A DNA stretch of 64,000 nt from Mordavella massiliensis (GCF_016901695.1 NZ_JACJKS010000009.1:37394-101393); one strand, 5' to 3'; positions 52,794 to 62,329 are shown, counted from the first letter of the stretch. A program made the numbers and translations. Notes: generated by a model not told the origin, from the letters alone.

Positions 52794-54500
52794 ATGAGAA
52801 AAAAATATGCCCTTCTTCTTCCCGCTTCCCTTCTCCTGATCCTGTCCGCCTGCAGTTCTGCGACCGTCCGAGATGAGAACGCGCGGTTCCTGCAGTTTAC
52901 CGACGAGCTGTTCCGCCGGGAGGTGTCCGCAGACTCCCTCACCCTCCACTACACCCTGAAAAACCCCGGGAGCTTTGGCATCCGGGATACCCCTGTCACC
53001 CTCGGCTCCTTCGACACAGACACAGCCGCCTCCGGCGCCGCCCTGGAGAACTGCCTGTCCGCCCTTCATGGGTTCCGCCGCGGGAACCTGTCCGAAGAGA
53101 ACCGGCTCACCTTTGACGTGCTGGAGTCCTGGCTGGAGACAGCGCTCGCCGGCGCCCCCTACGGCCTCTACGAGGAACCCCTGTGTCCCCTGACCGGGGT
53201 CCAGGCCCAGCTTCCCGTCCTCCTGAGCGAGTTCGCGTTTGACTCGCCGGAAGATGTGGATCTCTATCTGGCAGTTCTGGAGGAGATCCCGGCTTACTTT
53301 GATTCCCTCATTGCGTTTGAAAAGGAAAAATCAGAAAAGGGGCTCTTCATGTCTGCCGCAAACGCCCGGGACGTCATGGAGGAGTGTGCCGCCCACACCG
53401 CGCTGGGGGATGACCACTACCTCTTCTCCTCCTTCCTGTCCCGCCTGGATGCGCTGGAAGGGCTCTCCGCCGCCCAGAAGGACGCCTGCATCGCCCAGCA
53501 CAGGGAGCGGATGCATGGCTGCGTCTTCCCCGCCTACAATCGGCTGGCCGCCGCCATGGACGCGCTGGAACACACCGGCGTCAACGACGCCGGCCTCTGC
53601 TACTGGCCTGACGGCAAACAGTACTATACCTGTCTTGTAAAACGGGATACCGGCTCCTCCCGCACAGTCCCCCAGCTCCAGGAGCTGACCCGCGCACAGA
53701 TGGCGGAAGACCTGTCCGCCATGCAGTCCGTCGCCCCTGTGGGGGAGGACGCGGCGGCGTTCTCCCTGGATGATTCCAGCCCGCAGGCCATTCTGGCGGC
53801 GCTGAAGGACGAGACGGAAGCATACTTCCCCGCTCTCCCGGACACGGATGCCCAGGTCCGCTTCGTACAGCCGGAGATGGAGGAATTCTTAAGCCCTGCC
53901 TTCTACATGGTTCCCGCCATCGACAACGCCGGGGAAAATGTGATCTACATCAACCGGGGACATCTGCCCGACGACCTGACACTCTACACCACCCTGGCCC
54001 ACGAGGGGTATCCGGGGCATCTCTACCAGAACGTATACTATGACTCCACAGACCCCGCCCCCATCCGCAGTCTTCTCTCCTTTGGCGGCTACACGGAAGG
54101 ATGGGCCACCTACGTGGAGATGCTATCCTACTATTTTACAGACATGGACGCGGACCGGGCGCTCCTGGAGCAGAAGAACGCCTCTGTCATCCTGGGCCTC
54201 TACGCCCTCGCCGACATGGGAATCCACTACGACGGCTGGACCCTTACGGAGACGGTCGCCTTCTTCCGCAGCTTTGGCATCACAGACACGGACACGGTCC
54301 GGGAGATCTTTGATCTGATCCTGGCGGATCCGGGAAACTATCTGAAATACTACATCGGCTACGTGGAATTTCTCGAGCTGAAGAAGACTGCCTCAGATGC
54401 ATGGGGCGGTTCCTTCTCGCAGAAAAAGTTTCACAAAACAGTGCTGGATGCAGGACCCGCGCCTTTTGAAATACTGGAAGATCTGATCCGGAAGAGATAG
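52794..54500 (+). CDS. DUF885-family metallopeptidase-like lipoprotein
   Basis: 568 aa from the ATG at 52794 after CGGAGAGATC; the frame extends far upstream without a start signal. A lipoprotein signal (RKKYALLLPASLLLILSACS, lipobox LSAC) anchors it outside. The DUF885 hallmark, HEGYPGHLYQN in a zinc-peptidase-like HExxH arrangement (TTLAHEGYPGH), is at about residue 400, followed by TEGWATYVEML. Members are thought to be peptidases, but substrates are not established. It starts right after the tRNA-Lys gene on the opposite strand. Confidence 0.88.
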   Translation: MRKKYALLLPASLLLILSACSSATVRDENARFLQFTDELFRREVSADSLTLHYTLKNPGSFGIRDTPVTLGSFDTDTAASGAALENCLSALHGFRRGNLSEENRLTFDVLESWLETALAGAPYGLYEEPLCPLTGVQAQLPVLLSEFAFDSPEDVDLYLAVLEEIPAYFDSLIAFEKEKSEKGLFMSAANARDVMEECAAHTALGDDHYLFSSFLSRLDALEGLSAAQKDACIAQHRERMHGCVFPAYNRLAAAMDALEHTGVNDAGLCYWPDGKQYYTCLVKRDTGSSRTVPQLQELTRAQMAEDLSAMQSVAPVGEDAAAFSLDDSSPQAILAALKDETEAYFPALPDTDAQVRFVQPEMEEFLSPAFYMVPAIDNAGENVIYINRGHLPDDLTLYTTLAHEGYPGHLYQNVYYDSTDPAPIRSLLSFGGYTEGWATYVEMLSYYFTDMDADRALLEQKNASVILGLYALADMGIHYDGWTLTETVAFFRSFGITDTDTVREIFDLILADPGNYLKYYIGYVEFLELKKTASDAWGGSFSQKKFHKTVLDAGPAPFEILEDLIRKR

Positions 54501-54566
54501 CTATTTTATCCCGGTTATGCTATGGTAATAGATAGATCGCAGAACATTTGAAAGGAGCATATACCA

Positions 54567-55034
54567 ATGAAAATAGAAATCCCAGGCTACCCGTCACTGG
54601 ATCTGAAATACCTTCTTCTTGACTACAACGGCACCATCGCCCTGGACGGCGTCATCTCCGAGGCAGTTGCCATCCGGATCCGGCAGCTCTCCGAGCTGTT
54701 CCGGATCTATGTTCTGACTGCCGACACGAACGGTACGGCGCGCCAGATGTGCGAGGGGCTCCCGGTGGAGATCCTCACCTTCCCGAACGATTCCGCCATG
54801 CAGGAGAAGCAGGATATCCTCTACTCTCTCGGCCAGGAGAACTGCGCCGCCATCGGAAACGGGCGCAACGACCTCCTCATGTGCCGCGAGGCCGCCTTCT
54901 CCGTCTCTGTGCTGGGGCAGGAGGGCGCCTACGGCCGGCTCCTGACATCCACAGACCTGTGCGTGCACTCCATCCTGGATGCCCTGGATCTCTTCCTGAA
55001 TCCCAACCGGATCATCGCATCCCTGCGGGGCTAG
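54567..55034 (+). CDS. HAD-like soluble P-type ATPase domain protein (COG4087-like)
   Basis: 155 aa. HAD motif I is modified to LLLDYNGTIALDG (DxNGT), motif II is VLTADTNGTA and motif IV GNGRNDLLMC, the pattern of stand-alone P-type-ATPase P-domain proteins. Its phosphatase substrate is unknown. AAAGGAGC precedes the ATG. Its 3' end overlaps the convergent spmB by 23 bases. Confidence 0.85.
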   Translation: MKIEIPGYPSLDLKYLLLDYNGTIALDGVISEAVAIRIRQLSELFRIYVLTADTNGTARQMCEGLPVEILTFPNDSAMQEKQDILYSLGQENCAAIGNGRNDLLMCREAAFSVSVLGQEGAYGRLLTSTDLCVHSILDALDLFLNPNRIIASLRG

Positions 55035-55563
55035 CCTGCGCCATCCCCGCCGCAAGCACCACGCTGGCTGCCAGACCGGCAAAGGTGGCGATAAGGGCGC
55101 CCGGCAGCGTGAACCTCGTCTTTGTCACCTTTGCCGTCATAAAATACACGCTCATGGTGTAGAAGATCGTCTCCGTGCAGGACATGCTGACAGAGGCCAC
55201 AAGACCTGTGTATGTATCCGTGCCAAATTCCTTAAAGATATCCAGGAGCAGGCCTGTAGCCGCGGAGGAGGAAAACATCTTCACGATCGTCAGCGGCACC
55301 AGCTCCCCGGGAAACCCAATGCGGTCTGTAAAGCGTCCGAGCAGGGACGCCGCCAGATCCAGGAACCCGGAGGCCCGCAGGATGCCCACCGCGATCATGA
55401 GCGCCACCATGGTCGGCATGATCTTCACCACGATCCGAAACCCGTCGTTCGCCCCCTCGATAAACGCATCGTACACCTGTACCTTCCGCGCTGCCCCGCA
55501 GCAGACGATCCCGAGGATCACGGCCGGGACGATCAGGTTGGACAGGATCATAAACATCTCCAT
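55012..55563 (-). CDS. spmB: Spore maturation protein B
   Basis: 183 aa nucleoside-recognition-like membrane protein: GANDGFRIVVKIMPTMVALM, GFPGELVPLTIVKMFSSSAA and TDTYTGLVASVSMSCTETIF. In Bacillus SpmA and SpmB act together in spore core dehydration. GGGAGAATAAG precedes the ATG. Usually it directly follows spmA; here an opposing MATE gene lies between them. Confidence 0.92.
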   Translation of the reverse strand: MEMFMILSNLIVPAVILGIVCCGAARKVQVYDAFIEGANDGFRIVVKIMPTMVALMIAVGILRASGFLDLAASLLGRFTDRIGFPGELVPLTIVKMFSSSAATGLLLDIFKEFGTDTYTGLVASVSMSCTETIFYTMSVYFMTAKVTKTRFTLPGALIATFAGLAASVVLAAGMAQASPAGMR

Positions 55564-55610
55564 TCTTATTCTCCCTGTCTTTCACTCTCCCTTATGTATA
55601 TGAGGCAATC

Positions 55611-55639
55611 TTGAAAAGAATTTCAAAAAAGCCTATACT
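55611..55639 (+). promoter_or_regulatory. Promoter of the MATE gene
   Basis: TTGAAA (55611-55616), 17-base spacer, TATACT (55634-55639), 38 bases before the ATG. Confidence 0.75.
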
Positions 55640-55676
55640 GTTTACAGCGATTTTACATTCAGAAGGTGATCTTTCC

Positions 55677-57059
55677 ATGCATGCGACTGCATCGAACACA
55701 AGTGATTTCAGCAAGGGGAGCGTGGCCGGCAACATCCTGCGCCTGGCTGTCCCCATGACGTGCGCACAGCTCATCAATGTCCTGTACAACGTGGTGGACC
55801 GGATCTACATCGGCCACATCCCCCACACGTCCACCCAGGCGCTGACAGGCATCGGCCTGACGCTGCCCGTCATCACCATCATCACCGCCTTTGCCAACCT
55901 CTTCGGCACCGGCGGGGCGCCCCTCTTCTCCATTGCAAGGGGCGGCGGGGAGACGGAGAAGGCAAAAAAGATCATGGCGAATTCCTTCTCCATGCTCCTG
56001 CTCAGCGGCCTGGTCCTTGCCATCCTCTGCTATGCGCTTCGCCGGCCGCTGATGTATCTGTTCGGCGCCAGCGACGCCACCTATCCCTATGCGGACGCCT
56101 ACCTCACCATCTACCTGTGCGGCACGCTGTTCGTCATGGTAAGTCTTGGCATGAACAATTTTATCAACGCCCAGGGGTTCGGCGTCACGGGCATGCTCTC
56201 CGTGTCCATCGGGGCTGTGCTGAACCTGCTCCTGGACCCGCTGTTTATCTTTGTCTTTCACATGGGCGTGCGTGGCGCCGCGCTGGCCACCATCATCTCC
56301 CAGTTCGTATCCGCCGTGTGGGTCTTTCACTTCCTCACCGGGAAAAAGGCAGTTATCACCCTCTCCTGGCGGCATATGCGCCCGGACCCCCGTCTGATCC
56401 GGAAGATCACCGGCCTGGGCCTGTCCGGTTTCATCATGTCCGTCACAAACGGATCTGTCCAGATCATGTGCAACGCCACCCTGCAGCGCTGGGGCGGCGA
56501 CCTGTATGTGGGGATCATGACAGTCATCAACTCCGTGCGGGAGATCATCACCATGCCGGCCAACGGCCTCACAAACGGCGCCCAGCCGATCATGAGCTAC
56601 AACTACGGCGCAGGGGAGTACGGGCGGGTGAAATCCGCCATCCGGTTCACCTCCTGGGCCTGCATTGTATTCTCCTTCTTCGCCTGGGCCCTCCTGTTCT
56701 TCTTCCCGCACTTTTTCATCCATCTCTTTAACAGCGATCCGGAGCTGATCGAGAAGGGCGTCCCCGCCATGCATATTTACTTTGCCGGCATCTTCATGAT
56801 GTCCCTCCAGTTCGCCGGCCAGTCCACAGCCGTGGCACTGGGGCGTTCCAGGCAGGCCGTCTTCTTCTCTCTGTTCCGCAAGGTGATCATCGTGATCCCC
56901 TTAACCATACTGCTGCCGGCAGTGGGCGGACTCGGGACAGACGGCGTGTTCCTGGCGGAGCCCATCTCCAATATCGTGGGCGGCACCGCCTGCTTTGTCA
57001 CCATGCTGCTGACCGTGTGGCCGATGCTGAGCCGGAAGGAGAAAGCCGCAGAAAACTAG
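55677..57059 (+). CDS. MATE-family multidrug efflux protein
   Basis: 460 aa, twelve expected helices. Cation-driven export of drugs or metabolites. Family signs: NILRLAVPMTCAQLINVLYN, PVITIITAFANLFGTGGAPL and the symmetric NGAQPIMSYNYGAGEYGRVK. The ATG at 55677 follows AAGGTGATC; a longer frame overlaps the promoter. It is inserted between spmB and spmA on the opposite strand and its stop overlaps that of spmA by four bases. Confidence 0.93.
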   Translation: MHATASNTSDFSKGSVAGNILRLAVPMTCAQLINVLYNVVDRIYIGHIPHTSTQALTGIGLTLPVITIITAFANLFGTGGAPLFSIARGGGETEKAKKIMANSFSMLLLSGLVLAILCYALRRPLMYLFGASDATYPYADAYLTIYLCGTLFVMVSLGMNNFINAQGFGVTGMLSVSIGAVLNLLLDPLFIFVFHMGVRGAALATIISQFVSAVWVFHFLTGKKAVITLSWRHMRPDPRLIRKITGLGLSGFIMSVTNGSVQIMCNATLQRWGGDLYVGIMTVINSVREIITMPANGLTNGAQPIMSYNYGAGEYGRVKSAIRFTSWACIVFSFFAWALLFFFPHFFIHLFNSDPELIEKGVPAMHIYFAGIFMMSLQFAGQSTAVALGRSRQAVFFSLFRKVIIVIPLTILLPAVGGLGTDGVFLAEPISNIVGGTACFVTMLLTVWPMLSRKEKAAEN

Positions 57060-57670
57060 GCCTTCCTCCTCCCCATCAGCCTGCAGAACAGGACCGCCGC
57101 CCCGGTGCTGGCCATCGTCGCCAGGATCCCGGCTCCAACGATGGCGGCCGGATTGACGCTCCCGTACTGGCTCCGGTAGGCGATCACATTCACCGGGATC
57201 AATTGCAGGGAAGAGATGTTGATGATCAGGAACGTGCACATCTCATTGCCGGCAATCCCCCGTTTTCTCGCCCGCCCTCTGCTTCTGCCGGCCCTTCTGT
57301 CCTCCTCCAGTTTCCCCAGCTCCTCCATGGCCCGCAGCCCCGCAGGCGTGGCGGCCCAGCCAAGCCCCAGCACATTGGCGATAAAATTGGCGGCGATGTG
57401 CTCCCTGGCCGGATGCGCCTTCGGAAGCTCCGGGAAAAGGAAGGCGAGCGCCGGCGAAAGGGACCGCGTCAGGGCGCGGATCAGGCCGCCCCGCCTGGCG
57501 ATCTCCATAAGTCCCGTCCAGAAGGCCATCACGCCCGCCATGGTAATGCACAGGGTGATGGCCTCTTTGGAGGAGTCCAGCGCCGCATTGGTCACTTCCA
57601 CGATCCGTCCCGTACAGGCGGCATACGCGATGCCCGTGACGATCATGCCCGCCCAGAGATAATTCAGCAT
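57056..57670 (-). CDS. spmA: Spore maturation protein A
   Basis: 204 aa, nucleoside-recognition-like membrane protein: AITLCITMAGVMAFWTGLME, FIANVLGLGWAATPAGLRAM and NEMCTFLIINISSLQLIPVN. The ATG at 57670 follows AAGGGGACAG; 26 further codons upstream lack a start signal. It is expected to work with SpmB in spore maturation. Confidence 0.93.
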   Translation of the reverse strand: MLNYLWAGMIVTGIAYAACTGRIVEVTNAALDSSKEAITLCITMAGVMAFWTGLMEIARRGGLIRALTRSLSPALAFLFPELPKAHPAREHIAANFIANVLGLGWAATPAGLRAMEELGKLEEDRRAGRSRGRARKRGIAGNEMCTFLIINISSLQLIPVNVIAYRSQYGSVNPAAIVGAGILATMASTGAAVLFCRLMGRRKA

Positions 57671-57744
57671 ATCTGTCCCCTTACAAAAAACTGCTTTTCT
57701 ATATCTTATGAAAAAAACGGGCGGATATGCCGCCCGTCTCTCAC

Positions 57745-58152
57745 TCACATATTCTGTCTGTACCCGTCCAAAAAGTTTCCCATCCGTCTCACCGCGTCTG
57801 TCAGCACCTTCGCCTCCGGCAGCATCACGATCCGGAAATGATCCGGCTGCTGCCAGTCGAAACCGCTTCCCGGGATCACCAGGATACCCTTGCTCTTTTC
57901 ATACTCGCAGATGGCCTCCCGGGCCTTTGGCATACCTTTGAAATCGCAGTAGCCGACGCCCTCTTCCAGATGCCCGTCCAGCGCATTTCTTATACTGTCC
58001 GGCAGGCCGAAGGCGAAGGCGGCCGGATTTCCCGTGTTCAGCTTCAGCACGTCCCGCCCCTGTCTTTGCATCTCCATGGCCCGCACATACAGGGGCCCCC
58101 GTATATCGGAATGCACATGGTTCATCTTGTCTGCACGCTTTATTTTTTTCAT
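57745..58152 (-). pseudogene. AlaA-like aminotransferase with a large internal deletion
   Basis: 135 aa in one open frame. The N-terminal 90 residues (SDIRGPLYVRAMEMQRQG; LKLNTGNPAAFAFGLPDSIR; GYCDFKGMPKAREAI) match the start of an AlaA-type class I aminotransferase; they run straight into its C-terminal end (LVIPGSGFDWQQPDHFRIVM). Roughly 260 residues with the PLP lysine and cofactor site are missing, so it cannot be active. The frame is intact, which points to a recent or precise deletion. GGCGGGAAC precedes the ATG. Confidence 0.88.
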
Positions 58153-58267
58153 ACTTTTGTTCCCGCCTTTTCTGTTCTTTCTTCGCATCTATCATACGTC
58201 CGGCGGCAGACGGATTCAAATACCAATCCCCGTATACCATATATATGCGTCTGCTTATACCGCAAAG

Positions 58268-58297
58268 AAAAAAGGAACCCCCTCCGGAGGCTCCTTT
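58268..58297 (-). terminator. Terminator of the AI-2E-family gene
   Basis: AAAGGAGCCTCC pairs with GGAGG...TTCCTTT on the minus strand, followed by six T. Confidence 0.75.
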
Positions 58298-58306
58298 GAC
58301 TGTGCG

Positions 58307-59485
58307 CTATTCTTTTTTCGCTTCCGCCTCGATCTCTTCCGGATCGATCCGGTGCTGCTTCAGTTTCAGGTACACGACCTCCCGGAAGAGGGCGTAGACC
58401 ACAGAGACGATGGGGATGAAGATGAGCATGCCAACCACGCCCATCAGGCTTCCGCCAAGACTCACCGCCGCCAGCACCCAGATGGAGGGCAGTCCCACCG
58501 AATTGCCCACCACATGGGGGTAGATGAAGTTTCCCTCGATCTGCTGCAGCACAAAGAAGAGAATGATAAATCCGAGGGCCTGCACCGGGTTCACCATGAA
58601 GATCAGGAAAGCCCCGATGACGCAGCCGATAAAGGCCCCGAAGATGGGGATCAGCGCGGACACTGCGATGACCAGGCCCACCAGAAGCGCGTAGGGCATA
58701 TGGAAGACCGTCATGGCCACCACGAACATCGTGCCCAGGATAATGGCCTCCACACACTGCCCGGTGAGGAAGCTGGAAAAGGTGTTGTACGTCAGCGTGC
58801 ACACCTCCAGCAGCGCCTCCGCCTTCCCTTTTGGGATGAAGGCGAAGATCACTTTGCGCACCTGCACGTTCAGCTTCTCCTTCTGGAGCAGGATGTAGCA
58901 GGCGAACACAAAGGCGATGAAGAATGTGGTCAGGCCGCTGATGATGCCCCGGGCCACAGTGATGGTGGAGTCCAGCATGCTGCCCGCACCGTTGCGAAAG
59001 AAGGATACACCCATCTCCATGATGTGGTTCCAGTCAAAATTCAGCTCCTGCAGCCAGCTGCTGATCTGGGCGTTATCCCGGAAGAGCTCTTCCGTCCACT
59101 TCTGCACCTGCGGGATGAAGATCCGGATGCTCCGCCCCAGGCTGCCGAACGTGCTTCCCAGCTGCGGGATGAGGACGAACAGGACAAGTCCCACAACGCC
59201 CACCACAAGCAGAAGCACAAGGACAAGGCTCGCTGGCCGGGCCAGCTTCTGCAGGGCCCGGCTCTTCTGTGTTATTTTCCGGGGAAACAGGTGCCTCTGC
59301 AGGAAGTTCATGGGAACGTTCAGCACAAAGGCAAACGCGCCGCCCAGGATAAACGGAAACGTCACGCCCAGGATAAATTTCAGCACGGAAAACACGACGT
59401 CGTATTTCCACAGGCACACCACCAGGACCGCTGTAAAAAGGATAAGCCCCCGTATTTTTTTAATGTTTTCCCCGTTCAGATCCAT
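58307..59485 (-). CDS. AI-2E-family transporter (YtvI/PerM-like)
   Basis: 392 aa with seven or eight helices. The family includes exporters of small molecules and Na+/H+ antiporters. Signatures: VTFPFILGGAFAFVLNVPMN, ALIPIFGAFIGCVIGAFLIF and QIEGNFIYPHVVGNSVGLPS. GAGGAAATAAC precedes the ATG, one base after the stop of the P-type ATPase gene, so the two are one transcript and may share metal control. Confidence 0.9.
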   Translation of the reverse strand: MDLNGENIKKIRGLILFTAVLVVCLWKYDVVFSVLKFILGVTFPFILGGAFAFVLNVPMNFLQRHLFPRKITQKSRALQKLARPASLVLVLLLVVGVVGLVLFVLIPQLGSTFGSLGRSIRIFIPQVQKWTEELFRDNAQISSWLQELNFDWNHIMEMGVSFFRNGAGSMLDSTITVARGIISGLTTFFIAFVFACYILLQKEKLNVQVRKVIFAFIPKGKAEALLEVCTLTYNTFSSFLTGQCVEAIILGTMFVVAMTVFHMPYALLVGLVIAVSALIPIFGAFIGCVIGAFLIFMVNPVQALGFIILFFVLQQIEGNFIYPHVVGNSVGLPSIWVLAAVSLGGSLMGVVGMLIFIPIVSVVYALFREVVYLKLKQHRIDPEEIEAEAKKE

Positions 59486-59486
59486 G

Positions 59487-62021
59487 TTATTTCCTCAATT
59501 TCTTTAAGAGCTGTATGATCGGCAGGTTGAGAAGCGCCAGTCCGTACACGATCAGAAGGTGTGCGCCGTCCAGCGTCTGCACATTGAACAGGCCGTGCAG
59601 GCCGGGGATCATCAGCACGCCCGTGATCAGGAGCAGGCCGAGCACAAAAGCGCCGATCAGGTAAATGTTGTTAAAGAACCGTTTTGTGAAGATGACCGGT
59701 CTGTTGGACTTACAGTTAAAGCCGTGCACAAGTCTGGACGTACATAAGGTGCCGAATGCCAGCGTGCTTCCCAGCAGGCTGCCGCCCTCGTTCAGCCCGA
59801 TGAGGAAGGCGATCGTGGTCATGGCGCCGATGCACAGGCCTTCCGTGCCGATCCGCATAAGATAGTCCTTCGTCAGGATCGACTCGCCTATCGGGCGGGG
59901 CTTCTCCTTCATCACGTCCTTCGTGTGGGGCTCAAGCCCCAGGGCAATAGCCGGCAGGCTGTCTGTCAGAAGGTTGATAAACAGCAGGTGCACCGGCGCA
60001 AAGGGAACCGGAAGTCCGGCGATGGACGCGAAGAGCACCGTCAGGATGGCGCCGAAGTTGCCGGAGAGCAGGAACTGGATCGAGAACTTGATGTTCCGGT
60101 ACAGGTTCCGCCCGTTCTCCACCGCCTTTACGATCGTTGCAAAGTTGTCGTCTGTCAGGACCATGGCCGCCGCGTCCTTGGACACCTCTGTTCCCGTAAT
60201 GCCCATGGCCACGCCGATATCCGCCTGCTTCAGAGCCGGCGCATCGTTCACACCGTCGCCTGTCATGGCCACGATATTACCCCGCTCCTGCCACGCCCGC
60301 ACAATGCGGATCTTATGCTCCGGTGACACCCGGGCGTAGACGGAGATCTTCGGCACGAACTCCTGCAGTTCCTCGTCGGACATATCCTCGATCACCGCGC
60401 CCTCGCATGCCTCGGACTCCTCCTTCAGGATGCCGATCCTCTTGGCGATGGCAGCCGCCGTCACCTTGTGGTCGCCCGTGATCATGATCGGCTTGATGCC
60501 GGCCAGGATACACTCCTCGACCGCAGCCTTGGACTCCTGCCGCGGCGGGTCCATCATGGCGACAAGGCCGAGGAACGTCAGATCGTTCTCATCCTCCAGG
60601 GTGATGGCCCTGTCCTCTTCAATCTCTTTGTAGGCAAACGCCAGCACGCGCAGGCCGTCCCTGGAAAACTCCATGTTCTGCGCCTCGATGCGGGCTTTCT
60701 CCTCCTCTGTCATGGGGAAGACTGCCTCCCCCTTCCGAAGGCTTGTCATCCTTGTAAGGAGCACGTCCACCGCGCCCTTGATGACCATGATGTGCTTTCC
60801 CTCCAGGATATGCGCTGTGGACATCAGTTTCCGGTCGCTGTCAAAGGGGATCTCGGACTTTCTCTCGTAGACATCCCGGACTTCCAGCGCCTCCCGGCCA
60901 AGCCGGCTTCCAAGATTGATAAGGGCCGTCTCCGTCGGGTCGCCGATCTCCTGGCCGTCCGTGTTGGTCGAATCATTGCACAGGATGCTGAAGTTGAGAA
61001 GCCGCTCCTGGTTTGCGTCGTTCAGGTCGATCTGCTCCGCGGGGATCCGTTTGCCGTCCACATAGTAATCTTCCACTGTCATCTTGTTCTGGGTAAGCGT
61101 CCCTGTCTTATCGGAACAGACGATGGACACGCTGCCCAGGCCCTCCACAGCCTGCAGCTTGCGGATGATGGCGTGCTCCCTCGCCATCTTCTGGGTGCCA
61201 AAAGAGAGCACGATGGTCACGATAGAGCTCAGGGCCTCCGGGATCGCAGCCACCGCAAGGGCCACCGCAAACAGGAAGGCATCTCCCGGTTTATCCCCCC
61301 GCAGCACGCTGATCCCGAACAGGATCCCGCAGAAAATGATGATCAGGATAGAGAGTTTCCGGCCGAAGTCATCCAGGTTGACCTGCAGGGGCGTCCGCTT
61401 CTCAGACGTATTTTTCAGAAGGCTGGCAATCTTGCCCACCTCTGTGCCCATGCCGATCTGGGTCACCTCGCAGGCCGCGCGCCCATAGGTGACGAAGCTT
61501 CCGGAGAATACCCGGTTCGTCTGATCGCCGAGGGCGGCTCCCTCCGGCACCTCATCCAGGGACTTCTCCACGGACAGGCTCTCGCCGGTCAGCGCGCTCT
61601 CGTCCACTTTCAGGCTGGCGCACTCCACCAGCTTCCCGTCCGCCGGCACGCAGTCGCCCGCCTCCAGGAGCACCCGGTCGCCGATGGTCACTTCCCTGGA
61701 CGGGATCTGCTGCAGCACCCCGTCGCGGATGACTTTTGCCTCCGGGGCGGACATCTTCTTTAAGCTGTCCAGGGACTGCTCCGCCTTCAGGGTCTGCACG
61801 GTTCCGAGGATGGCATTCATGGTGATCACGACAAGGATCACGACCGTGCTCTCAAAATCCCCCAGAAAACCGGACACGATGGCGGCAATGATCAGAATGA
61901 TAACGAGGAAATCTTTGTACTGCTCCAGAAAAATCTGCAGCGTACTTTTCTTCTTTCCCTCCACCAGCTCGTTAAAACCATACTTTTCCTGGTTTTGTCT
62001 GGCCTGTTCGCTTGTTAACAT
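59487..62021 (-). CDS. P-type Ca2+/Mn2+-transporting ATPase
   Basis: 844 aa. P2A-type pump: phosphorylation Asp304 in CSDKTGTLTQN, TGES at residues 145-148, hinge TGDGVNDAPALKQADIG, and M4 with VAAIPEALSSIVTIVLSFG (Glu262). M6 keeps the Asn, Thr and Asp of the Ca2+ site (FINLLTDSLPAIALGLEP), but M5 (LLSGNFGAIL) has Ala where SERCA has Glu771, so it has one ion site, as in PMR1-type Ca2+/Mn2+ pumps. A yybP-ykoY riboswitch precedes it, which makes Mn2+ export likely. GAGGAGAAATGCT precedes the ATG. Confidence 0.93.
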   Translation of the reverse strand: MLTSEQARQNQEKYGFNELVEGKKKSTLQIFLEQYKDFLVIILIIAAIVSGFLGDFESTVVILVVITMNAILGTVQTLKAEQSLDSLKKMSAPEAKVIRDGVLQQIPSREVTIGDRVLLEAGDCVPADGKLVECASLKVDESALTGESLSVEKSLDEVPEGAALGDQTNRVFSGSFVTYGRAACEVTQIGMGTEVGKIASLLKNTSEKRTPLQVNLDDFGRKLSILIIIFCGILFGISVLRGDKPGDAFLFAVALAVAAIPEALSSIVTIVLSFGTQKMAREHAIIRKLQAVEGLGSVSIVCSDKTGTLTQNKMTVEDYYVDGKRIPAEQIDLNDANQERLLNFSILCNDSTNTDGQEIGDPTETALINLGSRLGREALEVRDVYERKSEIPFDSDRKLMSTAHILEGKHIMVIKGAVDVLLTRMTSLRKGEAVFPMTEEEKARIEAQNMEFSRDGLRVLAFAYKEIEEDRAITLEDENDLTFLGLVAMMDPPRQESKAAVEECILAGIKPIMITGDHKVTAAAIAKRIGILKEESEACEGAVIEDMSDEELQEFVPKISVYARVSPEHKIRIVRAWQERGNIVAMTGDGVNDAPALKQADIGVAMGITGTEVSKDAAAMVLTDDNFATIVKAVENGRNLYRNIKFSIQFLLSGNFGAILTVLFASIAGLPVPFAPVHLLFINLLTDSLPAIALGLEPHTKDVMKEKPRPIGESILTKDYLMRIGTEGLCIGAMTTIAFLIGLNEGGSLLGSTLAFGTLCTSRLVHGFNCKSNRPVIFTKRFFNNIYLIGAFVLGLLLITGVLMIPGLHGLFNVQTLDGAHLLIVYGLALLNLPIIQLLKKLRK

Positions 62022-62069
62022 AGCATTTCTCCTCTCTTCTTTCGCAAGCAGTAGTTCAGGACTCTATAC

Positions 62070-62205
62070 AAAAAGAGACTTCTATTGCATACGTCCTGTT
62101 ATGCAATAAAAGTCTCACTGTTTCATTACGATACGGATGATCTCTCATCGTACTGACGATATCGCAAACATGTGTAAGATCACATGCCAGTTACTCCCTT
62201 TTATT
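62070..62205 (-). promoter_or_regulatory. yybP-ykoY (Mn2+) riboswitch with terminator
   Basis: On the minus strand AAAAGGGAGTAAC begins the aptamer (about 62192-62203) and AAACAGTGAGACTTTTA closes it, as in yybP-ykoY elements. The closing strand is also the 5' arm of a long terminator (GAGACTTTTATTGCATA with TATGCAATAGAAGTCTC, then five T, 62070-62116). Mn2+ binding should prevent termination and turn on the ATPase. Confidence 0.82.
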
Positions 62206-62215
62206 TACAAAGACA

Positions 62216-62244
62216 AATATAAACGATATTCCATTCCATGTCAA
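62216..62244 (-). promoter_or_regulatory. Promoter of the ATPase operon
   Basis: TTGACA (62239-62244), 17-base spacer, TATATT (62216-62221), directly before the riboswitch. Confidence 0.85.
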
Positions 62245-62285
62245 CCTTTATTTTTTCCGGAAACGCCCTGTTTATGCGGCTTTGG

Positions 62286-62314
62286 TTGACATTATCACGC
62301 GCATTCCTTAGAAT
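62286..62314 (+). promoter_or_regulatory. Promoter of the NSS remnant
   Basis: TTGACA (62286-62291), 17-base spacer, TAGAAT (62309-62314). Confidence 0.75.
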
Positions 62315-62329
62315 AGAAAGGATGAGAGT

